From Sternotherus odoratus (lineage: Eukaryota > Chordata > Testudines > Kinosternidae), in NCBI GenBank assembly GCA_032164245.1, contig JAVMKO010000002.1, forward strand, positions 176,644,920-176,708,919: a stretch of DNA of 64,000 bases, written 5' to 3'. Position 1 is the first letter of the stretch. Each line of letters opens with the position of its first letter. The notes under the pieces are model-generated. The model worked only from the letters and a program-made list of their open reading frames with translations, did no database searches and was not told the DNA's origin. Position numbers and translations under genes: made by a program. Positions 23,901-34,990 of the stretch are shown here, one piece after another.

Positions 23901-24077
23901 GAATAAATCTGGTGCAATGCTTCTATATAAATTATATATGAACACAGAGTCAATCATGTCAGGAGTTATCTATGTCAGGAAATCATCTGGCCTTATTTAC
24001 TTTCCTCCCATGTTTAGCAAATAGACCAGGACTTCAGCTGTTTTGTGTCATAACAAGAAGTCCAAAGTCACTTAAAC
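20955..24077. other. AT-rich DNA, nothing recognised
   Basis: No repeat family was recognised. Minus-strand frames at 22570-22839 (89 codons) and 22996-23331 (111 codons) have no clear domain and are within the size expected by chance. Confidence 0.4.
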
Positions 24078-24165
24078 TCAATGGGCCAGATCCTGAACTG
24101 AGGTAGATCAGCATGGCTTCAATGGAACTGCACTGATATACACAAGATCAATCCTAACGTTATGT
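24078..24165. mobile_element. Palindromic MITE fragment (GGGCCAGATCCT type)
   Basis: It starts AATGGGCCAGATCCTGAAC with TAGATCAGCATGGCTTCAATG. The inverted half (CACTGATATACAC) is degenerate. Confidence 0.5.
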
Positions 24166-26723
24166 AAAAGAGGTTAAGACTAAACAGTGCACTGACCACT
24201 ATTCAGTGTAAAACTTACTGCCTTCTGGGACAGTGGATTAATTTGCACAGTCTAAGATTTAAACTAAAATAAATATGACAGGTGAAGGTGAACATCCTGG
24301 AAGCACAATACTTTTTACATTATTACTCCCCAGCTGCACTTCAACAGAACTATCTACTGGCATATCAACTGCTGTGTCAATATCACCATTACCTAAGTGC
24401 CACTGCAAGGCATATATACCTATTAAATGTTTCAAAAGGTCAGTTAAGAGGTTCTCTCAAAATATATATCCCCAAATGTAAAATGAAAAAGACCCAGCAA
24501 ACCATTAACCCCAGCTATCCCCCACAGAATATAGATAGCCCTCAGGTCAACTCCCCAGCCATAAAATAAATTCCTCTTCAGCATCCCACACCAAAATAAT
24601 CCCCACCAAACCCTCTCACCATGAAAAACCTGAGACTCTTTCAGAGCATCTTGAAGATTGCCAAATCTGGGCTCTTTTGAGCCAAAGAGAAAAGCAAGAA
24701 CCAGAGCATAAAAATTATCCAACCTGAAGGCAACTAAAACCCAGTTTGTAATGTTCCGTGTCTGCATCCACATAAACTGGCAGCTACCTGCTTCTTAACA
24801 GGAAACAATAAAAAATTCTAAACATCAGCAGAAATCCCAGAAATTCAGGAAAACCTAGGAATACAATACACTTAGTTGCAGCAACTATGAAACAAACAAA
24901 GGACATATTTGTTTGTCAATATCTCAACATCCACCAGAAAATTCATGTTCATATTAGTATCAAAGTTTATTTCCATCCTCTATCCATATCTTTCAATGTA
25001 CACACACAGCTGCATTTATTCAACTGTTTCTGTTCAGTTAATAACAATGTAACAGAAAAGATTTCCAGACTTTTAAATTTTAAAATAAAACCCAGTGAAA
25101 AATAAATGTTTGCTATTATAGGGCTGGTTAATTTTTTTTATTAGATAAATAATTGTTTGCTGTACTGACATAAGTAACATAACCCTATGATTTCAAGACA
25201 AATACCTAAACATTGCCTCATTTGCTCTCTTGAGAAATGATTACATGCTCCTTCCTATTTAAAAATAAAGAAAATAAAAATATCTCAACTGCTCCAATCC
25301 CCTTTTAGACCAGTTGTTATGCATTGCTGAAATTCCTTGAGGAAGTGCAACTTTCAGAAGTTTGGACAGCTTGTTTCATTTCCCCACGCTGTTTCTTTTT
25401 AATATCTTTGCCTAAGGAAAAATTTTTCAAGAGACAGACGTCCATGTTCACAGAACATACATTGTCTTTTTAACACTAACCTTTAAATACTATTAGTAAA
25501 TCAAACTACTATAAATCAATTATGGGGAAAGAGAGAAACACCAGCATAGTTTAGTGTCTTGCTTTCTAATGTACCGGGAGAAGGTACCATGGTTTTTATG
25601 AGTAAAATTATTCTAGAATCTGTTCCATGTATGGGGCAGCAAGCAGCTGTGTTGCTCCAGAAATAGACCAGGAAATAGATTGTGAGAGTCACAATCTACC
25701 TCCTGGTTTTCCTCTGCTTGGCATAACACACCCTATATCTGGGACAATGCACATCTCCCACGGCAGCCATGTTGGCTGGTGAATTGTGGGGAGGAAAGTG
25801 GAGCTGCTCCTTCTAATTCACAGTCCATCCACCCACATGCACAGAGGCGACACATTCACCCCACAGAGACTGGGTAGATGGCACAATAAAGAGAGCGCAC
25901 CTTACACCCCTAAACTCCCCAGAAAGGTCACAGAGGAAAAGCCACAATCTGACTCTATAAAAATGACTTCCCTCAGGCATTATAGAGGAAAATTAATTTT
26001 ATTTTTACCATGGAAACAGCAAATTTTTCATGACATCAAAATGCCTTTACCTGAATGCCTTCGTGTTTTCAAGTCCCAATGGTCAGCACAGAAAGACCAG
26101 CACAGTCTAGGCTTTTAGTTGCTACTGAGAAACAATGCTTTTGATGTGAGTGAAAAGAATGTCCTACCCATTTGGAAGGATCTGACCATCCTAACCAACA
26201 TACAACTGACTTGGAAGGATTAGATTTTTCTAATCAGCAATACTGATAAACAGCAATTTCACAATACATTTGCAAACCAATGGAAAACAACATATAATCA
26301 AAATTTACAGATAAGCAAAGAAAAGATCTTGAGATCTTAAAGTTTGACTTAAGGAGGTTTACTCTGTATATTTTGATGTGTGTTGTTGACAATGTGTTTT
26401 AAACGGTTATAACGCTTTAACTTTTTTTAATCTCAATGTCCACGACCATTAATTTATTGTCTGGCCTCCCTATTATCTGATCCCGTCCCTATAACTTCCC
26501 ACAAGTGTGAATATTTTAAATGATAAAAATTGGGAAAAAAGCAAACCCTATAATTCTGCACAGCTGTGAAAAATGAAATGGATAACATTGTTTTTGAAAT
26601 CCTTAAATATGAAAACTGATATTATCCATGGAAATTATTTTTTAAAGTCAGAGGGAGTTTTTCCTAGATCCTATAGCTTTTGTACACCCTCTGTTCACAA
26701 TTGCACCAGAAAGACAGTTTAAT
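24166..26723. other. AT-rich DNA, nothing recognised
   Basis: Frames at 24444-24773 (minus, 109 codons) and 25786-26118 (plus, 110 codons) carry no motif I can name. The second is rich in basic residues and could be a remnant of an unrecognised element. Confidence 0.4.
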
Positions 26724-27876
26724 CATAGAATCATAGAATATTAGGGTTGGAAGGGACCTCTGGAGGTCATCTAGTCCAACCCCCCTGCTCAAAGCAGGAC
26801 CAATCCCCAACTAAATCATCCCAGCCAGGGCTTTGTCAAGCCTGACCTTAAAAACCTCCAAGGAAGGTGATTCTACCACCTCCCTAGGTAATCCTTCCAA
26901 TGCTTCACTACTCTCCTAGTGAAAAAGTTTTTCCTAATATCCAACATAAACCTTCCCCACTGCAACTTGAAACCATTACTCCTTGTTCTGTCATCTGCTA
27001 CCACTGAGAACAGTCTAGATCCATCCTCTTTAGAACCCCCTTTCAGGTAGTTGAACGCAGATATCAAACCTCCCCTCAATCTTCTCTTCTGTAGACTAAA
27101 CAATCCCAGTTCTCTCAGCCTCTCCTCATAAGTCATGCACTCCAAGCCCCTAATCATTTTTGTTGCCCTTCTCTGGACTCTCTCCAGTTTTTCCACATCC
27201 TTATAGTGTGGGCCCCAAAACTGAACACAGTACTCCAGATGAGGCCTCGCCAATGTCAAACAGAGGGGAATAATCATGTCCCTTGATCTGCTGGCAATGC
27301 CCCTACTTATACAGTCCAAAATGCCATTAGCCTTCTTGGCAACAAGGGCACACTGTTGACTCATATCCAGCTTCTCATCCACTGTAATCCCTAGGTCCTT
27401 TTCTGTAGAACTGCTGCCTAGCCATTCGGTCCCTAGTCTACAGCAGTGCATGGGATTCTTCCGTCCCAAGTGCAGGACTCTGCACTTCTTGTTGAACCTC
27501 ATCAAATTTCTTTTGGCCCAGTCCTCTAATTTGTCTAGGTCTCTCTCTATCTTATCCTTACTCTTCAGTGTATCCACCACTCCTCCCAGTTTAGTGTCAT
27601 CTGCAAACTTGCTGAGGGTGCAGTCCACACCATCCTCCAGATCATTGATAAAGATATTGAATAAAACCGGCCCCAGGACCGACCCTTGGGGCACGCCGCT
27701 TGATACCGGCTGCCAACTAGACATGGAGCCATTGATCACTACCCAGTTGAGCCCGACGTTCCAGCCAGCTTTCTATCCACCGTATGGTCCATTCATCCAG
27801 CCCATACTTCTTTAACTTGCTGACAATAATACAGTGGGAGACCGTATCAAAAGCTTTGCTAAAGTCAAGGAATAGC
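26724..27876 (-). mobile_element. CR1 LINE, 5'-truncated, 3' end intact
   Basis: This is the best-preserved LINE of the window. On the minus strand it ends with the tandem octamer-like tail (ATTCTATGATTCTATG) diagnostic of CR1. It retains the reverse transcriptase C-terminal half and the downstream domain, and is truncated near 27876. A frameshift near 27745-27755 separates the main open frame from an upstream stretch that still reads [11 protein letters not shown]. Confidence 0.92.
26873..27739 (-). pseudogene. CR1 ORF2 reverse transcriptase, C-terminal 288 codons
   Basis: The frame encodes the palm-to-C-terminal part of a CR1 reverse transcriptase. Early residues read [20 protein letters not shown], the conserved RT block 4. 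The catalytic FADD box follows in [10 protein letters not shown], and then [12 protein letters not shown] and [13 protein letters not shown]. The C-terminus ends [12 protein letters not shown] just before the 3' untranslated region. No start codon of its own exists: the frame simply opens after a one-base shift at about 27750. The endonuclease and RT N-terminus are missing through 5' truncation. A 288-codon open stretch implies a fairly young insertion. Confidence 0.9.
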
Positions 27877-27916
27877 TTTAGTTGTCTTCATTGTATTTTG
27901 TGGGGAAAGATATTTT

Positions 27917-28527
27917 GAGCCTGATTCTCATTTACACCAAAGGCTCTTTATGCCACTCTGGAATGTAAAGGGGCCTTAAAGCCTGAGTGAGATCCTGTGC
28001 TGTTGTGCCTCTAGAGCAGGACCAGCTCTAACTTTTTTACCATCACAAGCAAAAAACAAAAAACCAGGACGGGAATGTGCCGCCCCAAGCACATGCTTCC
28101 TAGGCTGATGCCTGGAGCCAGCCCTGCTCTAGAGTCTGGGCATGGGCAGGACCCACAGTGCTAAGAGATTCCAGCCTGGGGAGTTTTAAGCCATGTTTGC
28201 ACCTTTGATTCTGGGCTGCTCTGGGGGCTACAGAGGCTTCCTGTGTAATTTAGATAGCTCAGGGGTAGGCGGGATGGGTGGAGGTGCTATCTATGCTACA
28301 GGAGATTCCTGGAATCTCTGCAGCCCTGTGCCTGGCATGCACAGGTTTGCAAGGGTATCCTCAGAGGGCAGCCTTACAGCTCCCTTTCACGGGAACTACA
28401 CCAGGAAAATCCTACCCAGCCAGTCAGGGGGCTTTTAAAGCCCCTTTATGCCACTCCAGCTGTTTAACACATAAAGAGGCCAGAAGGGGCTGTTGTGTAA
28501 AGGGCCACTGCTGTAGACAAGAATCAA
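27917..28527. mobile_element. Palindromic MITE holding a nested hAT MITE
   Basis: The left part reads GATTCTCATTTACACC, CTCTTTATGCCACTCTGGAA and GTAAAGGGGCCTTAAAGCC. The right part carries the inverted equivalents (TTTTAAAGCCCCTTTATGCC, CACTCCAG, then a degenerate GAATCA end). The middle differs from a simple palindrome. A 110-base hAT MITE lies in the left half. Confidence 0.55.
28017..28126. mobile_element. hAT MITE, 110 bases, perfect 8-base TSD
   Basis: The ends CAGGACCAGC and GAGCCAGCCCTG are short inverted repeats. CTCTAGAG lies on both sides (28009-28016, 28127-28134), a perfect 8-base TSD as expected for hAT. Confidence 0.85.
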
Positions 28528-28736
28528 CACTCCCCCTTTTTGTTCCTTCACTTTACAATTTTTCTAGCATATTCAAATTTTAGTGAAATTTAAAGAAAAA
28601 AAAGTTCCAAAGGCTACAAAAATAAAACACCCAGTCTCTGGGTCAGTGCTAGGAGCCTCTCCATGAGCATTCGACACAGCATGCTCCCCACTTCTACAGT
28701 AATCACCTTATGCTCTTATTGCCATCCCTTCTAGAG

Positions 28737-29562
28737 CAGGGGTGGGCAAACTAAGGCCCACGGGCCACTAGTGGCCTGCGAGCTCCTGCCGGGGGAGCAG
28801 GACCAGTGGTGCCGCTCTCCTCGGCAGGGCGGGGCGCTCTGAGAGCGTCCCGGAGAGCGGGGCCGGCTGCTGGGAGAGCGGGGCTGGCGCACCGCCCGGG
28901 AAAATGGACCCACGGCCAGCCGGGCGCACCGCCCCAAGAGTGGGCCCGGTGTGCCGCCCTGATCCCCATAGCCAGCCGGGCACACTGCCCTGAGAGGGGG
29001 CTGGCGCACCGCCCAGGACAGCAAGCCTGGGACAGCAGCCCGCGGCCAGCCGGGCATGCCGCCCAGAGCCCGGGACAGCGGGCCTGCAGCCAGCACCGCA
29101 CCCTGTGCTCCCGGCCCAGGATGCTGGGCCGACTGTGGGAAGCAGCAGGTCCCCATGCTCCCAAGCCAGGGACGGTGACCAGCACGGCAGACTGCGGGGC
29201 CCCGCGCTCCCAGCCCTGGGGCGTGCGGAGCGCTGCGAGCCACGGGGCCAGCGCCCGGCTCAGCAGGTAAGCAGGTGGGGGCAGGGGTGGTTAGGATGGG
29301 TGGTCTCGGGAGGGGGCAGTCAGGGAACAGAGAGGAGGGGGGCTAGATAGGGGATGGGGTTGTGGGGGGGCAGTTAGAGTGGGAGGGTCTCCGGGACGGG
29401 GGGCATCAGGGGACAAGGGGTGTGTGGATGGGTCAGGGGCTCTGAGGGGCACAGTCCGGGGGTGGGAAGTGGTTGGGGGTCAGATAGGGGGCGGGGCCTT
29501 CGGCCCTCTGCACAATTTTGAACCCCAGTGCGGCCCTCGGGACAAACGTTTGCCCACCCCTG
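28737..29562. mobile_element. GC-rich hAT MITE, perfect 8-base TSD
   Basis: The left end CAGGGGTGGGCAAACTAAGG and the inverted right end CAAACGTTTGCCCACCCCTG are terminal inverted repeats. TTCTAGAG flanks both sides (28729-28736, 29563-29570). The interior is CpG- and G-rich with repeated GCCAGCCGGGC and GCGCACCGCCC phrases. This makes many overlapping open frames on both strands (28731-29350), none with a domain. Confidence 0.9.
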
Positions 29563-29570
29563 TTCTAGAG

Positions 29571-29879
29571 CAGGGGTAGGCAACCTATGGCACAGGTGCT
29601 GAAGGCGGCACAGGAGCTGAATTTCAGTGGCACTCACACTGCCAGGGTCCTGGCCACCGGTCTGGGGGGCTCTGCATTTTAATTTAATTTTAAATGAAGC
29701 TTCTTAAAACATTTAATTTACTTTACTATAAACTAAAAAGAGTTTAGTTATATACTATAGAGAGACTATGGAAGAGACCTTCTAAAAATGTTTAAATGAA
29801 TTACTGGCACACAAAACCTTAAATTAGAATGAATAAATGAAGACTCAGCACCCCACTTCTGAAAGGTTACCAACCCCTG
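29571..29879. mobile_element. hAT MITE directly abutting the previous one
   Basis: The ends CAGGGGTAGGCAACCTATGG and AGGTTACCAACCCCTG are terminal inverted repeats. The left flank is the shared TTCTAGAG (29563-29570) and the right flank is CTATAGAG (29880-29887), 6 of 8 matching. The interior is the same family as 41149-41459 and 54247-54537. Confidence 0.85.
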
Positions 29880-29887
29880 CTATAGAG

Positions 29888-30837
29888 TGAGTAGAGACCA
29901 AACTTTCCACTTCTATGTTCCTATAACTTGGAGTGAATGTGCTGGAAAAGGCAGTGAGGATCTCAAATCTTTGCAGACCTTAAGCCCCCTTAATTTTCCC
30001 AGCAAATGTCTTCTCTCATTATCTAACATCTCTGCATTTCCCTGTGTGATCTGGTCCGAACTGGATTTAGAAAGAGAAGATGAGTGGAGCACTAAAATGT
30101 CAAACTGCTATGAAAGGTTGCACATGTCAGTAAAACTCTTCAAGTGCTACATACTATCAGGAAGAGGCTAGCACACTTTTTCTGTAAATTAAGATTCTGA
30201 ACATAGACCTGTCAAAACCCACTGAGAGCAGCATCTCATGCTCAAGGCCAGCCCACTGACGGCTAAAGTTTAATGGTTTTTCTATCTGCTGTGCAGTGCT
30301 AGCTCATTTACAGGAACGTTTATGTAACTAAAAGCCTCAGCTTCAGAATTTTCCACAGGCATCTGAGCCTGAAATGATAATAAGAGCTCTTGCAGCATCT
30401 CTTTCTTGTTCACATACCCTCTATACTACTGTCTCTCTATTTTCAATACTCTCGGTATGGAAGAAGACAGGTCGAACACTAAAGACTATATATCATTCCA
30501 TTACTAAAATGACAGTTGGAGGCTGCCTGGCGTGAAAGTGTATAAATTACTAGACCCTCAATGATGAACTCTCTGACCCTCCCCAATCTTGGGGATCTCG
30601 GAATGTAAAAGGGCCAATAGTGGAAATGGGTCAAAAATCAAAATAGCTCTATTTCTAAGTCAGATCTGGAACGCATTTCTCACCAAAGGATAAGAACTTT
30701 ATACTAGGCCAAACAGCAGGCTAAGATAGGTTGTCAACGGACCTTTTAACTTTCCTTAGCTTTTAGAAAGTAAATTGAATTTGAGATGAAGTGTGAAAAT
30801 TGGCACTGCAAATCTAAAACATGTAAAGTACTAGTGG
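29888..30837. other. Nothing recognised
   Basis: A 94-codon frame (29887-30171) lacks a motif. No repeat family was recognised. Confidence 0.4.
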
Positions 30838-31012
30838 CCAATATTTTCAAAAGTGACTAGCAGTTTGGGATACCCCACCTGAGATGCTTTAAAGGAGTCT
30901 GCAGTTTAGGAGGGAGGGTGCTCAGCCCTTTGCTAGCACCTCAAGTTGAGCACCCAAAATTCTAGGCCCTGAAAATCACTAGTGATGTTTGAAAATCATG
31001 GTCCAGTATATT
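30838..31012. mobile_element. Palindromic MITE (ATTTTCAAAAGTGACTAG type)
   Basis: The left end reads GGCCAATATTTTCAAAAGTG. The right end is inverted and more decayed (AATCACTAGTGATGTTTGAA). CACCTGAGATGCTTTAAAGG in the left half faces CACCTCAAGTTGAGCACCC in the right. This is a known amniote palindrome type. Confidence 0.6.
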
Positions 31013-31448
31013 TAGGAACATATAGTCATGAAATAAAGAGTGGGGGGGGGGGGGGTGAAAGTTTTAATTCAGATTGGGTCTGCTTTTCAGTATGAGATGT
31101 GGGTGGGGAAGGACAAGTGCTGCTGCTGCTTTGATTGACTGCTCGGGGCTCAGGATGAGTGGTCTTTTGAGTGGAGTTTTTAAATCTAAAATAAATTAAT
31201 AAATGAAATTAAGCGTATTAGAAAAAAATTTGCAACACTGTAGAAATTGGAAACTTCTGTATGGAAGAAACATCAGACACTGATCATTCCTATTGGGGAC
31301 CTCTGCATACTAGACAGACCCAAGGATCCTTCACTTTTCCTCCATATCAAGTATCCAAAATGGCTCATTTTATCAGAGGAGGACTGCACTTCATGGATCC
31401 ATTTCATGGATCTCATCATTTTTGTTCTTTTGCTGTCTAGAGGTCACT
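31013..31448. other. Unrecognised; homopolymer of G
   Basis: A run of 14 G spans 31042-31055. Nothing else is recognised. Confidence 0.5.
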
Positions 31449-31650
31449 ATTGGGCAGCGTTGTCTAGTGATTAGAGTAGGAAAGTGACATTCCTGGGTTT
31501 TATTGCCAGTTAAGCCAATGAATCACAGAGCAGCCGTAGGTCAATCACATAACTGCTTGGTGCCTCACTTTGTTCTTTTGGAAAACACTTACCGCTCAGA
31601 AGTGTGTGAGGCTTCATTAGTGTTTAGATGAAAGAGGCTACATAAATGTC
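31449..31650 (+). repeat. MIR-type SINE
   Basis: The tRNA-related head GGGCAGCGTTGTCTAGTG is followed by a GTGACATTCCTGGGTTTTAT block, GTAGGTCAATCACATAACTG, GTGCCTCACTTTG, then GTGTGTGAGGCTTCATTAG. This is the order of a turtle MIR/CORE-SINE. Confidence 0.75.
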
Positions 31651-32463
31651 ATTTAGGAGCTGAAATCAAGGCCTCCAGAGCCAGGGGGAAGAAAAATCAG
31701 CACCGAAATCAAACCCAGGCCACTAGCATTAAACAAAGTAGGTTGTTTTAATTAATCATTTTTCCTTAAAAACAAATACTTAATTTGCATTTTGATTAAG
31801 GCTTATTTTTCTCTCAACGAGGCTACACAAAAATTGAATGTGTAACACAGCAAATATGAAAAGGTGAAAAGTTACTGGGAATACAGTCATATTACTAAAT
31901 TCACCTTAAACACTGCTCCTGTACCTAGTTATTAATAGACAGTACCAAAAGTGTACGAGATGCTGACAGACCAGTGTACCCCCATCCCAAAGCATTAATA
32001 GACATAAATAAGGTATTTCACTTATCTCCTGTATGTTCTTCTTTGGCAGTACTTAATTTAAAAGAACCAGACCTCTCTCTCTCAGGGAAGCATAAACAAA
32101 GGAGCTACTGTTACTATATTTACCTTGCCTCCTGCTTTTCTCTCTTTACAGAGAAAACTTTGGGGGGGTGGGGGGGGATTTCCTGATGGGTACATTTTCC
32201 CTCCACTCTCTTCTAATTTCTCAACCATTCTCCCATCTGATTTTGTGGAATTTTTCTTCTCTCCACACTCTGTTCTTCTACTACAATCCTGTCAAATAGC
32301 AGCAACACATGTGGCTTACACTAGCTATCATCAAAGTTCCAGCCTCCAGGATTTTAACAAAAGGCAGAGTGGGGATTTTATACCTCTTAACTTAAATTTT
32401 CTCCCCCCAGATTTTCTTCAGACACCCACATGACCACATCTCTCCCAGTTATGGTACATGATC
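31651..32463. other. Nothing recognised
   Basis: A G-rich run lies near 32160. The frame at 32125-32433 has no motif. Confidence 0.4.
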
Positions 32464-32471
32464 ATCTAGGT

Positions 32472-33114
32472 CAGTAGTTCTAAAAACATTTTATTTTTAT
32501 TTTTTGCGCAGAGTACTTTAAAATTGTGGAGGGTCTTGGCAGACCACTTAATGATCTTTCCAAATGTTATTTGTACTGTTAGCTAACTATTGTAAAGCGC
32601 TTTGGATAAAAGCACAATATAAAAAAAACCCACCTTACTAATTAAGTTCTTTTTGTTTTACAAAAAAAGCACACAACTCATATTTTAATATCAGTAGTCT
32701 TATCTTTCTAATGTGATGGATGTGCCCTCTCTCCCCCACTGCAGCAGCCCCTGAGCTGGGGCTGGGAAAAAGTGGGTTCTCTCCCTCTCTCCCCGAAGCA
32801 GAGCCACAGAGCTGAGGCTGGGAAGGAGGACTCTCTCTCCCTGGCAGTTGCAGCCCTGGCTGCCGCAACCCTCTATATCCCAAATTTCCCCCCACCTCCT
32901 CTTCTCACCCCATTGCCCCCTCCCCACCTCTCCCCAAGGCCACCACTCAACCTTACATGTGCGTCTTCTGCACTGCTTCACTAATTATGGTGGGTGGTCT
33001 TGTATTGTTGTGTGTGGCCGCCAGGCACAAACCTTAGAGGGAACTATCTGCGGACCACCTGAACGGAGTTCGCGGACTACTGGTGGTTCACAGTCCACAG
33101 TTTGAGAAACTGTG
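32472..33114. mobile_element. hAT-type non-autonomous element
   Basis: The left end CAGTAGTTCTAAAAAC and the right end CACAGTTTGAGAAACTG are imperfect inverted repeats. ATCTAGGT (32464-32471) and ATCTATGT (33115-33122) are a 7-of-8 TSD, with two extra bases at the right edge. The interior includes a C-rich block (32720-32950). The frames there are shadows. Confidence 0.65.
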
Positions 33115-33122
33115 ATCTATGT

Positions 33123-33879
33123 CATACAGATTAAGAACACAGCAAGTGGAATTTCAATTTTGGGGATGTATAGGGACCAGGAAAACAGAGAAATTTCCCT
33201 CTTCCCAATCTCAAATGAAAACTGTTCCACCAAAACATTCAAATTTTTCAACCTGGCATTAAAATCCTCTGAAAAGCACTTTCTAAAAACTGAAGTCGAT
33301 GAATATTTTATACAACTTCTACTGTTATTAAAACTTCGGGAGCATCAGACAGGGCTTTATGCTGAATGATCAGACCTTAAAAAGCAGAGCAGTCTGTAGC
33401 TGAATCTCATTTACAGGGGGTTTAGATTTTAAGTAATTCTAGTTATAACAACTCTGATTGTAATTCGAAATCTTCAGTGCCTGTATTGCTCTGGCATAAG
33501 ACATATGTAGACCAGCTCTAACTGGTATGTTCTGTAAGAGGCTTAAAAGGATCACTGATCAGTTAAACATAAGGATTTTTAGAGCAGAGTGTGTACATTC
33601 ATAAGGGCTAAATGGATAAAGGGATTGGTGGGTATTTGTCCCTTATTTACTTCCAGAGCAAGAGAAGCTCAGAGCTATAATGTGCTAGAATGTTTTGTTG
33701 AAACCAGCCATGAAGTAGAGTACTTTCTATGGCACTCTACGGAAAGAAGTGTTAAAATCCTCAACTTTAGTGTAACATAAGCATCTTTGCTGCATTCAAT
33801 GATCTCTCATCCACTGGAGTGTGCGCTCCCTTTGAGCTGGGTCACACGAGTGACTATGACAGGGAGTGTGTGTTTTATC
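33123..33879. other. Nothing recognised
   Basis: An 85-codon frame (33112-33369) overlaps the right edge of the previous element and has no motif. Confidence 0.4.
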
Positions 33880-33888
33880 TTCTAAAAC

Positions 33889-34372
33889 CAGGGTTTCTCA
33901 ACCTGTGGATTGGGACCCATAATTGGGTCACCAGAATGTTTCAAAGGGGTCACGTGGCAGCTCCGGCAGCTCCTGTCTCACAAGGCTGGCTGGGCTCGCC
34001 TCCTGGCACTGCACTTTCTGGGGTCCCAGCACCACTCAGGTTTGGCCCAGCCGTCATGAGGCCAGGAGTCTGGGTAGGCCAAATCTGAATGAATGTCACT
34101 GCAATCCCATGAGCCTGGTCACAAGTCAGTCCAGTCAGAGGGGCGGGGCCAAATCTGAGCATTACTACAACCCCACAGATTGCAACACCCAGAGCCAAGA
34201 CCAGCCAGCCCCAGAGCAGAGGAGCTGCAGAAGCCACTACTCTGGGGTAAGTGCCAGGCAGAACCCAACCGAAACCACCCCAGGACCTCCACCCCCAGAC
34301 TATTTACTGGGTTGCGACAGGCCATGAACACTTACAAATGGGACCTGGGCCCAAAAAGGTAGAGAACCACTG
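33889..34372. mobile_element. hAT-type non-autonomous element
   Basis: The ends CAGGGTTTCTCAACCTGTGG and AAAAAGGTAGAGAACCACTG are terminal inverted repeats. TTCTAAAA (33880-33887, plus one extra C) and TTCTAAAT (34373-34380) form a near-perfect TSD. The interior frames (33819-34362) are shadows. Confidence 0.75.
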
Positions 34373-34527
34373 TTCTAAATCACCAAACTCTCTGTAATAA
34401 ACATTTATTTTAAACCTTCTCCTTCCTGTCCCTCCTTTGATTGAGCTCTCAAAACCTATATAACTACCTGTATTACCGGCTAACAAGTTATCAGCAAAGC
34501 CCAAATTCACAACTGAAAACTGAATAC

Positions 34528-34546
34528 ACACACACGCACACACACT
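34528..34546. repeat. (CA)n microsatellite
   Basis: Alternating ACACACACACGCACACACAC with one interruption. Confidence 0.8.
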
Positions 34547-34728
34547 GACTAAATTACTGTAGAATCATTAAGTAATGTGAAAATGGTTCTACTCAGAGCT
34601 CCTCAATTTTTTTCCTTGCTTGATTCCCAGCTAAACTGTTAAATGCTCAGTTCTGACATTCAGTAAGAAGTATTTCACTCCAAATCAGAATAAATTATAT
34701 TATGGAAGATACTTTTCTGTGTCCTCAT

Positions 34729-34862
34729 TTCAGAAAAGCATCCATATTCAAAAAAGCACTTAAGTCCCCTCTATTTCAATGGGATTTAAACACATGCTAT
34801 AATCTAACCCTGTTCAGGAAAGCATATTAAACACATGCTTAAATGCTTTCTTGAACTGGAAC
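34729..34862. mobile_element. Ancient palindromic MITE
   Basis: TTTCAGAAAAGCATCC on the left faces AAATGCTTTCTTGAA on the right. Facing AAGCACTTAAG / ACACATGCTTAA blocks surround a TCAATGGGATTTAA centre. Confidence 0.55.
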
Positions 34863-34868
34863 ATAAGT

Positions 34869-34990
34869 AGGGTTGCCAATTTTGGTTGAATGCATTCCTG
34901 GAGATTTCATCACATGACTTAATCTTTCATTAAAGATTAAATCTTTAATTCCTGGAGACTCCAGGCCAATCCTGGAGAGTTGGCAACTCT
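34869..34990. mobile_element. Short MITE with AGGGTTGCCAA ends
   Basis: The ends AGGGTTGCCAA and TTGGCAACTCT are inverted repeats. The interior has the CCTGGAGATTTCATCACATG and CTGGAGACTCCAGGCCAATC blocks of a common turtle MITE. No clear TSD is seen. Confidence 0.65.

Noticed and set aside
28731..29350. Several 70-170-codon GC-rich frames and a possible CpG island
   Set aside because: The whole block is a GC-rich hAT MITE with perfect terminal repeats and TSD; frames overlap on both strands without domains.
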